A stretch of 64,000 nt of DNA from Vicia villosa (lineage: Eukaryota; Streptophyta; Magnoliopsida; Fabales; Fabaceae): assembly GCF_029867415.1 (NCBI RefSeq), contig NC_081184.1:80574364-80638363 (forward strand), in the 5' to 3' direction. Made by a program: the position numbers and the translations under genes. Of the stretch, positions 55,843 through 64,000 are shown in pieces. How positions within the stretch are numbered: the first letter of the stretch is position 1; each line of letters opens with the position of its first letter. The notes under the pieces were generated by a model, which saw nothing but the letters and a program-made list of their open reading frames with translations, ran no database searches and was not told the origin of the DNA.

Positions 55843-56200
55843 AACATCCTTCATGTTGAGCTGATGACGATATATCATGGTTTGTGTATGGCCTAAGAAC
55901 TTGACATTAAAGATCTAATTATATTATTCTGACTCCAACTCTACTATCAAACTTATCTCAGAGTCTATTAATGTTTGGCATCACTATGCCACGATTCTTC
56001 ACAATATTAAAGATCTTTTCTATTGGGAATGGTGAGTTCAAATATTTCATATTATTAGGAAGAGAAATGCTTATGCTGACTATTTAGAAAAACATGAAAC
56101 TGATAATGATAAGGTGTAATGATCTTTTGCGGAGCCTCCTGTTATAATCATCACTTTTCTATTAGTTGATCTTAGTCTATTTTTTATTGTTTGGTAATCC
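55843..56200 (+). pseudogene. LINE-type RNase H fragment
   Basis: Two frames joined by a frameshift near 55925 read HVELMTIYHGLCMA, then SDSNSTIKLISESINVWHHY, NIKDLFYWEW and RKRNAYADYLEKHE. This is the RVT_3-type RNase H found at the C-terminus of plant LINE polyproteins. In-frame stops are present. The fragment abuts the degenerate RT of G, so one inserted beside or into the other. Confidence 0.65.
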
Positions 56201-58100
56201 GATATATTCAAAAGAGAACTAAGGGTTCTCGAACCTGTTTACAAGAAAGAATGAGACTACGGCTCGACAAAAAGAAAGATTACTATCCAATTGAAACTCA
56301 AGATAAATAAAACAATGGGTTTTTGCTAAATTTATAGAAATTATAATTTAGATGAGTAATTTTTCCGATGAATGACCATCTCCAAACCAACGCCTTTATG
56401 TTCCACACCACGTCTAATATGTTCCGTTCATCATCAACTATCTAACTAAGAATAAAACATACCACCAAACACCCTAAATTCCCCTTAATGAAAAAAATAA
56501 TTACCCTTACAAAAGCCCTTTATTTTAATTTGCTAAATCAAGGTTTTATTCCCACCAATCACATTTCTCCATTCTTCCAAATGGCACTCTCTTTTCGTAT
56601 TCCTTTTCATTAATATACCTACTATTAACGACTGAATTTTTCCCTCCAACCTTTCAAAATCCAATAACTTTTTCAAAAAAAAATTCCACTTCCCAAAGGA
56701 GAGAACGTGCATATTGGGTTCTCTCCCATTCTTTCGTCTCTCACCCGCTCTCTCTCTTCCTTCAACTATTCAAACCCTAAATCCAATGGTCATTCCCTTT
56801 CTTCCTCATCTTCACTTCTCTCCTTCTCTGATTCAAACCCAAAATCTGCCTACATCAAAATTCTGCTTCTGGTTCTTATGATTTCGATCTCATAGTTGTT
56901 TTATTTCTACTGAGACAATTTTTCTGGTTTTTCGATTCTTCTGGTTCTTGTGATTTCAATTTCGATTTCGATTTCGGCTCTTTATTGTCGTTGATGAACC
57001 AATCTTTCATTATTAGAGGCGGAGAGGTAGTGTAAAGGTGAGATTGATAAAAGTTTCCGTTATCAAAATGATTCCTTCAACCATGATCGTGAACCAATTA
57101 GAATAATGATGCTATTGTTGTTGTGTGTTTGGTTTTGTTTGTCATGCCTATTTTTGTGTAAACTTGTAATTGTTTTTCTGGTAATGAAGCTGGTGAAAAT
57201 CTTAAATGCTTTTCGTTTTTTTGATAATGATGCTATTGTTGTTCTGTATTGCAGATCTGTGTCGCGGTTATGTTGCTATTATGTGTTGCCCTTAAGTTGT
57301 TGTTGTGTGTTAGGTTTGTGGTGGGTCATATTTACCTCGAAGAACAAGTGAATTAACCATGTTTTTCAATCATTTTTGAACTACTATAGTATGCTAAATA
57401 TATTCAGATGGATCATGTGTGAATTGCAGTCTTTACCATTCCTATTAAGCTAGAAAGTACTGATCTACAAAACTTTACTCTGTTTGAAATCATTTTGCAG
57501 AGAGTGTGGGGCTGAGTAGTGCAACCATATAGTTTCTAAAAGGTGTCTTTAAATTGTTAGATAAAGTAAAGTTTTGTAATAGTGTTTTTAACACTGTTAG
57601 ATACAATATGCATATTGTAGAATGGATCTTAAATGCCCTTGCATCTAACATTCTCCCGCTTTATTGTAGGTATGTTCTATGTTAGAGCTTATGCATCGAA
57701 GTCGGTGTTAATGCAATTCGCGGTTGATTCACTGTTGTTGTTGTTTGATGTGGTTTAATCACAAAGATCAAATCACTGTTGTTGTTGTTTGATGTGGTTT
57801 AATCACATTAATCACAATTTACTTTAAATCTAAAAACACTGACCGATAAGGATTAATTAAACTCAGTATTGATGATTTGCAATCGTTTGTTGCTCAGAGG
57901 ATTTATATGCCAATCATGATGTCATGCAAATAGTTGAGGTGTGAATGTTGTCAAATCTATATTTTGATATGTAATTTTGTTTATGCTTTTAACAAATATT
58001 AATAATTAATAATTCCTCATACATTTATAGGTCTTGGACGAGTGTTTACGTGATAAGCACTTGCTTGCTTTACTAGAAAAATAACAATATTGACCAGCAT
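56200..58100 (+). other. No gene assigned; possible 5' leader and first exon
   Basis: The CT-rich stretch 56560-56900 resembles a plant 5' leader, and ATG 56707 opens a 62-codon Ser-rich frame (MHIGFSPILSSLTRSL) followed by possible splice donors. I do not recognise the product. A 41-bp direct repeat (ctgttgttgttgtttgatgt) is at 57730-57800. The rest is AT-rich with nothing identifiable. Confidence 0.3.
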
Positions 58101-58117
58101 AGCCTAAGCAAAAAGAA

Positions 58118-58291
58118 TTGTGCACATCAAAATTAGAAAGACTTGAGTTGAAGAGTTGCCAAAACCTGCAATTATTGCCTAAGCTACCACCAAATGTACA
58201 TTTTATAAATGCAAGTGATTGTGGTTCAATGGAACTCTTATCAAATCCACAAGAGATATGGGATCACTTGGCATCATTTGCCTCTGATAAG
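58118..58291 (+). pseudogene. TNL-type disease-resistance gene fragment (LRR exon)
   Basis: The frame reads SKLERLELKSCQNLQLLPKL, then PPNVHFINASDCGSMELLSN and IWDHLASFASDK, ending at a plausible GT donor (58292). This is the last-LRR/post-LRR signature of legume TIR-NBS-LRR proteins. No TIR, NB-ARC or further LRR is found, so it is an isolated exon fragment. Confidence 0.7.
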
Positions 58292-58549
58292 GTACACTAC
58301 ACTATAACCGTGCATCTCTTTCTTTTTATAACACAGTTTGTAGTTCACTTTTTAACATTCTGATTTCGCTGTAACAAAGGTTGCTTTTTCGGTCAGTGAT
58401 TTGAATGTTGTGAGTTTGTTAGTATTCTTGAGCTTCATTTTTGGACAGCATTATATATTTATTAGATCTATACTGGTGTTGGTTTTGGTTATATTTTGTT
58501 TGGGTGACTTTTGTATGCTAAGTGGAAAAGTTTTTATAGATGCAGGGTG

Positions 58550-58590
58550 ATCAAATGAAAAACAGGGTGATCAAATGAAAAACATTGTTG
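58550..58590. repeat. 20-bp direct repeat
   Basis: agggtgatcaaatgaaaaac occurs twice in tandem. No further significance is seen. Confidence 0.7.
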
Positions 58591-58876
58591 TGGTGGATGC
58601 TGAGTACATATTTAGTGTCCACATTAGGTGTGTTTATTTACGACACTGATATCCCTTAAATTACTCATTAAAAATTTAGTGTGCATATTAGGTATGTTCA
58701 ACAATCTGCTATCCCCGATTTGATTCTAAGGTGCACTCACAGCCTTCGATTGTATTTCAATTAAAGGTATTTTTTCCCTGCATCATGTTATGATTGTGTT
58801 TTAAATATCGAAAAAAGTATTCACGTGTTTTTGTAATGAATTCTTGCATACAAATAGTGATTTTGATTGCAAACCT

Positions 58877-58999
58877 ATGGCGCACCTCGGAATCAAAAAT
58901 GATGTTCCGAAGACGATAATGCAGCTCATGAGTGTTGATGGGTTAACAAGAGAAAACATGGCAAGACACTTGCAGAAATATCGTCTTTATCTTAAACGC
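58877..58999 (+). pseudogene. GARP (MYB-like) DNA-binding domain fragment, LUX/MYBC1 type
   Basis: Forty-one codons read [18 protein letters not shown], then [20 protein letters not shown] and LKR. This is the second half of the GARP domain of LUX ARRHYTHMO/PCL1 and MYBC1-type factors (family: [33 protein letters not shown]). The first helix with its Trp is absent, and Ala-Ser of the recognition helix is changed to Ala-Arg. Nothing upstream or downstream belongs to such a protein, so it is a captured or broken exon fragment. Confidence 0.75.
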
Positions 59000-59418
59000 A
59001 TTATATGCCTTTTGTTCCTGTACCTGTACCTGTACCTGGCATTCACATATATTATATGTTTGGTATTCTATGATAATTACTTGGGTGTATATCTGGTGCA
59101 ACATTTCAATGTCTGTTTTAAGGCAAATGCTATACAAATGGAGTGTAGAAGAACTAATCCTTGCAACTGGCGCGAAGGAGTCACTCGACTTCAGCACCAA
59201 CTCAAGCTCCGCAGTGCTTATAGCGACCTTCCTGTATGTTGTTTTGAATCTACCAACTGTATTTCTAAATTTAATCCAATGTCAATATAATAATTACATA
59301 TTTACAATAATCTATTTTTGCAACTTTCTTTTTCTTATGCTTATGATAGTTAGTTCATCCTTGATATTTTGATATGGAAAACTCCTTGAAATTTTTTATG
59401 GGATAATTCAAATTTTAG

Positions 59419-59641
59419 AATTGCTTCCAACTGTCATAATGGAAGAGACGATGTATCAGCGTTGCTAGATTTTGGATCTTCCAGTTTTTCACAAAGTGAT
59501 TTCTCATTTCACTTTGATACAGGAGTGAAGTACATGTCAGGGAAGCAATCATCAATGAGTTATTCATTCCCATCTCTGAGCCTGCAAAGTTGTCTCAGAG
59601 TTGATCCACAACAATATTCCCAGTTTGATAATAATTTTTAG
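59419..59641 (+). pseudogene. Unrecognised exon-like segment with C-terminal stop
   Basis: It follows a TTTTAG acceptor-like site. A clean 73-codon frame begins IASNCHNGRDDVSALLDFGS and ends in TAG at 59639-59641. It is Ser/Gln-rich (SLSLQSC, PQQYSQFDNNF) and looks like the C-terminal exon of a regulatory protein, but I do not recognise it. Confidence 0.35.
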
Positions 59642-60885
59642 AGAAGGTAAACTCTTATTTTTGTTGCTGGTTTCGGGACATAATTTGTGACTGTACTTTA
59701 ATAGGTTACCAAATCCTTTTGTTGTAAACTATGTTATCCTGTACTGTACTATCTAACAGCTGTAGTATTATGCATGTATATCCAATGTTATTTTATGGTT
59801 CAAGGTAGTAAGTATTATCCTCACCTAGATGTGAGCATGTGAAAGCATATGCTTCCGGCCATGCTTTCAAGAAATGACTATATCATATCATTTAAATTTT
59901 TTATTATTATTTGCATGGCATCCAAAAAACATTAAATAATTTGAATTTTAATGTGTTTTAATATCCAAAATAACTATATTTCAGAATAATTATGTATCAT
60001 TATCACTAATCTTTTATAATGTTTACTCAGTAATTACAGTACCTTTAGATAGGAACTAAGAATTGTATTCTCCATAAGTTATTTCAATCATTTATCAATC
60101 CAATGAGTTTCAGACTGTTATATACACTGAATTGATTATTTTCATTCCTTGATGTTTAATGTTAATATATTATATACATTTTGGTAAGAATTATATTGGC
60201 AGGTGCAGAGTCCTGATTTAGAATCATGTTTTTAGACATATTAACAAAGTTTCCGGTGACAAAACATACAAGTGCTTTGACACGGTGAGTGTGTAGCTAA
60301 GAAGGTAACCAAGTTCCATGTCACGTTACTCTGCAATTTTTTTCTATATCAACATGTTTCCAGTACTTATCCTCATGCTACCATATGACTATGAACTGAA
60401 TTGTTTGTGGACATTGATGATCGAGTCTATTTGAACTATTTAATTAGTTTTGCATAGGAGATCATTGTTTGACTGTTTTTCAATTCTTATGATTTTTTTT
60501 GTAGGATGAAAGATATGGCTCCCATATTATTATGCTATGTTAAAAGCCGTTAGAAACCCGTGGGATACGTCTGATGTCCATTTTTGTGTGATTTTGCTTA
60601 TAGGGTTTGCTCTTATTAATATTGACATATTCTTTTTGGCCAATATTTGTCTGGTCTAAATAATAGGATAAACCCATTAATGTATCTAAACAAACTTGCA
60701 CATGGTTGTGTTGCCCGAGTTTCCGCCATGATGGAATTGATGGAGCCATGCTAGAGTGTAAGAGACAAGTAACTGATTTTTCATTGTTATAATTATTGAT
60801 TCTGGATTTTTATTAATAATTTTGGTAAAATTGTGTTTAGCATGAAATTTTGTGGTTTAAAATATTCATGTTATTTTCTATGTAG
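59642..60885. other. No gene seen
   Basis: AT-rich sequence, with a few intron-like TTTGTAG and TGCAG acceptor-like sites (60195, 60500). Short open stretches near 60690-60760 are not recognisable. Confidence 0.4.
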
Positions 60886-60990
60886 GTTGTTTCTGAGTGG
60901 TTGAGACCATGTGAAATTGCTAGGCAAAACCATCCAAGTTGTTGTCCTTGCTTATTTTCTGGACCTCCTAATCCTATAGATGTTTTTTAG
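60886..60990 (+). pseudogene. Unrecognised exon-like segment, 34 codons
   Basis: After a TGTAG acceptor-like site the frame reads VVSEWLRPCEIARQNHPSCC then PCLFSGPPNPIDVF and TAG. The Cys/Pro-rich composition is more protein-like than its AT-rich surroundings. No family is recognised. Confidence 0.25.
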
Positions 60991-61752
60991 GTTTTGTGAT
61001 TTACATGTCTCTTTCTATAATTTGTCAACAAATAACTGTTCATTAGTTTTGATAGGTTTAGATTTTTCCATTTCTCTTAATAATAGTATGTATTGATTAT
61101 GGACGGTTAGGTGATTGGTGGTTTTGAGTGATGATATTGTTTTAATAGAGAGTTCATGCATATCATAGGTGATCATAGTATATAATGAGAAGGGAATCTA
61201 CACTATCCACTTTTGTGTTTAAGTAAAAGAAGGAAAAAGATTTGAATTCACATTAGTTTCTTATTTTTGATCTCTTTCCCATGCCATATCTGACAATGGT
61301 TTCCATTGGCTGGTTTTTATGATGTCTTTTGGAGTTTTAGGCACTGATAAATGTCAGTTGGATTGAAATTTTTTAAAGTTTTCAAGTCTTCAAAATTGAG
61401 GACAAGTAAAAATTTATGCTTTATTAGACAAATAATGTATATTATAAATTATCCTTTTAAAAGTAAATATCAACCATAAGATTTATACTTATCACTACAA
61501 AATTCATCCAATGTTTGCAGTAATCATGTTAAAATTACACGATTCTGTATTTGATTTGTAAAGTTTGTATCAAACAAAAAGTTTTGGTTTACTCACATAG
61601 ATTGACTATATTGATCTATTGAAAGATAAGTAATTGTCTTCTTTGTATTTTTTTTTATTTTTTATATTTCATTGCATCTCCTAGCAAGTATACTATTGTA
61701 GACATTGAGACTTATTATTTCTTTTTGGATATTCAAATAGGGAGTTTCAAAA

Positions 61753-61754
<2 letters not shown>
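60991..61754. other. No gene seen
   Basis: AT-rich sequence with no ORF, domain or repeat that I can identify. Confidence 0.4.

Positions 61755-61820
<66 letters not shown>
61755..61820. repeat. (AT)33 microsatellite
   Basis: An uninterrupted 66-bp AT repeat directly beside the inverted-repeat element. Confidence 0.98.
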
Positions 61821-61823
<3 letters not shown>

Positions 61824-61833
61824 TGTATCCGGT

Positions 61834-63245
61834 GAGAACTGATATCTATTGTGAGAAACGAGAATTAACAATATTAATCTTCTGATTTAATTAAGGCTTC
61901 AGATTTCTTTATTCCATATAAAGAGCATCTTATATAATTTTTTTCATTATACTTAATATTTAAAAATTCCATAAATAGAGAATATAATCATAATTACTTT
62001 TTTATTTATTATATTAATATTTGGTATAAATAAAGACTAATATTTTTCTTATTCTAATATTTGATATAAAAAAGACTAATATTTTTTTATTTAAAAAATT
62101 AAATAAATAAAAAAAATTTAATTTGCCAATATCTAATAAACACATTAACATTATTATTAGAATAGTAAAATTTACTTAAAATACTGGTAACTTAAAAATA
62201 TGTAAAAGTAAATTTTTTCGATTTGCTAATAAATAAATCAACTCAATTAAAATATAGGTGATAATTTTAAATTCTTTTCAAATTAATATATACTTAATAA
62301 ATCAATAATTGTTTTCTTATGGTAAACGGTCACAATAGTTGAAGAAAAAAATAAAACATTTATTAATTTGAAAATAAATAAATCAACAAAATTAAAATAT
62401 ATGTTATCATTTACATTTTTTAATATTTTAGATCAACTAAAAATATAAGTAATAAATCAATAATATATTATTATTTAAAATGGTCACAATAGTAAAACAT
62501 TCAAAAATAAAAAGTTGCTTTTTATTCAAAGTAGATTTATTGTACTTGAAAATTATAGATCAATATATTAGAACGTTATACTTTTTTTATCAAAATAAAT
62601 TATAGATTAATATATTTATAATTATGTAATGAATAAAATTACACTAAGTCTAAAACATAAATTAAAGATTATGTATAATTCAAAAATAAACAGTGAATAG
62701 AATTGTATCTATTTGAAAGTATAAAATAAATATATTATAAATAATTTGGAATGTTCATTTAATTAAAAACACAATATTGATTTACATCTATGTATTCATT
62801 CGATTAAAAATATAAAAGAATGTGAGATTATTATTTAAATATTAATTTCGTTTTATTTATTTGTTTGCAATTTCGAAAAACAAAATATATTTCCAAATTC
62901 TACCATTGTGAGCATTTAATATAAATTCACTATAGTGATAATATTATAATAATTATGACGCCTTTTGGATATTGGCAAACTAAAAATTTAAATATTATTT
63001 ATTAAATTTTTTAAAAATAAAATGAATTAAAAAATATTAGTCTTTTTTTATACTATCAAATATTAATATAATAAATAAAAAATAATTATGATTATATTTT
63101 CTATTTATGGAATTTTTAAATACTAAGTATAATGAAAAAAATTCTGTAAGATGCTCTTCATATGGAATAAAGAAATCTGAAGCGTTAATTAAATCAAAAG
63201 GTTAATATCGTTAGTTCTCGTTTCTCACAATAGATATCAGTTCTC
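61834..63245. mobile_element. Non-autonomous DNA transposon with long terminal inverted repeats
   Basis: The left end gagaactgatatctattgtg and the inverted right end match for about 300 bp (left about 61834-62135, right about 62955-63245) with scattered changes and small indels. The 820-bp middle is AT-rich and noncoding. Long TIRs without a transposase suggest a Mutator-like or foldback element. I could not identify a target duplication; the left flank is a microsatellite. Confidence 0.75.
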
Positions 63246-63383
63246 TTTTTTTTACATAGCTACTATATATAGATTCGTTCCATCTATATTATGTTTTGTT
63301 AATCTTAAATTAAGATTACTTATTCAATTTTTAAACTTTTTTTTTGCGTTTATAATACATTATTCATCTTAAAATTTAAATTA

Positions 63384-63413
63384 CCTGTGCGGACGCACGG
63401 GTCTTCTACTAGT
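63384..63413 (+). mobile_element. Helitron 3' terminus (hairpin plus CTAGT)
   Basis: cctgtgcg and cgcacggg form an 8-bp stem (one T-G pair), followed by tcttcta and CTAGT, then a T. This is the standard Helitron end: subterminal hairpin, CTRRT, insertion before T. The 5' TC end is not certain; A|TCTATATTATG at 63283 is one candidate for a very short element, while a distant 5' end would enclose the gene fragments. Confidence 0.8.
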
Positions 63414-63441
63414 TTCTAAAAAATATGTCATTCCTCAATAT

Positions 63442-63894
63442 CTACAAGTTCCAACAAATTGCCCAAATAACTCTCTCCTTACCATCCCTCACCTTCTTGC
63501 TAGAACAAAAAAAGCTCCAAGAGTAAAATCTTTCTTTAAAACAATCCATCTGAAAGTCCACCATTCCTATCAAACCATCCATCTCCCTCCAAATAAGATA
63601 AGAAACTTTACAAGATAGAAAAGAATGATTCAACGATTTGTCAAAGTGACCATAAAAAACACACTTACGATCGTTAATGGATAAATGGATTCCCCTAATA
63701 AGGATAAGATCTCTAGTAGGAAGTCTATTTATGCAACACCTCCAAACAAAAGCCTTAATTTTAAAAGGTACTTCCATCTTCCAAATTAAAGAAAGAATGA
63801 TATCAAACTTGTTACTAGGACCATACGGAACACGAAAAAGATTCATCAACTTATAGAAACTTCTCTCTTCCGCTATCGCCCCCACGTAACAGAA
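63442..63894 (-). pseudogene. LINE 3' fragment: RT zinc-binding domain (zf-RVT)
   Basis: The - strand frame reads LIWKMEVPFKIKAFVWRCCI, NRLPTRDLILIRG, then CVFYGHFDKSLNHSFLSC and LIWREM. This is the zinc-binding segment after reverse transcriptase in plant LINEs, with Tyr in place of the second Cys. A stop lies just upstream (near 63898), and RT is missing. The last 100 bases of the window show nothing identifiable. Confidence 0.8.
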
Positions 63895-64000
63895 TCACTT
63901 TCATATGTGCACGGATGAACCGGTTGCAGAACTACATTCAGCACCTGCAGCTGAATTGCAGCTTGTAACTCGGTGGGAGAACTGACTTTTTATTTTCGTA

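Noticed and set aside
58118..58291. Complete disease-resistance gene
   Set aside because: Only the post-LRR exon is present; no TIR, NB-ARC or other LRR coding sequence is found within several kb on either side.
61662..61871. 69-codon ORF with a Tyr-Ile repeat
   Set aside because: It is the translation of the (AT)33 microsatellite.

Overview
The window is plant nuclear DNA made almost entirely of transposable elements. It most likely comes from a legume of the pea/vetch tribe. I infer this from several Ogre-type (Ty3/gypsy, Tat lineage) retrotransposons: one has LTRs of about 4.7 kb, an extra ORF upstream of gag, a second RNase H domain and an intron between protease and reverse transcriptase. 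The species is inference, because no diagnostic single-copy gene is intact.

The left 56 kb is a stack of retrotransposons inserted into one another. At the base is a decayed Tat element G (+ strand, 53073 to about 55830). Element E (Ogre/Tat-like, - strand) sits in G: its 5' LTR runs 43425-53072 and its shortened interior 41259-43424. Element A (Tekay/Del chromovirus, + strand) sits in E; its broken pol lies at 3767-4346, 11433-12905 and 37938-39142 and its 3' LTR at 39143-41258. Three insertions split A: an LTR ending at 3766 (L1); a solo LTR B (4347-11427) that holds a truncated Ogre-like element C (about 6815-11089); and a 25-kb Ogre element D (12906-37937, - strand, TSD aagat). D contains an Athila-like element H (25739 to about 30050, + strand). 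E's LTR holds a young, intact gypsy element F (45559-51623, - strand, TSD atgtg, LTRs differing at one visible base). Degree of decay agrees with this order: G and A are full of stops, D has a few lesions, F is open throughout.

The right 8 kb (56.2-64 kb) has no complete gene. It holds + strand gene fragments (a TNL-type LRR exon, a LUX/MYBC1-type GARP DNA-binding piece, two unrecognised exon-like pieces), a long (TA)n tract, a 1.4-kb element with terminal inverted repeats of about 300 bp, a typical Helitron 3' end at 63413, and a LINE 3' fragment.

The less expected signals are in the LTRs. All four Ogre-like LTR types carry a copy of the first ten PBS nucleotides inside U5. Three share a stem-loop with a compensatory base-pair change. 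Each type contains a tRNA-like A-box/B-box module. Several have an ORF at the first ATG after the TATA box; the one in D encodes a 55-residue protein with two hydrophobic segments. Element F lacks a recognisable chromodomain core and its ORF ends inside its own LTR.
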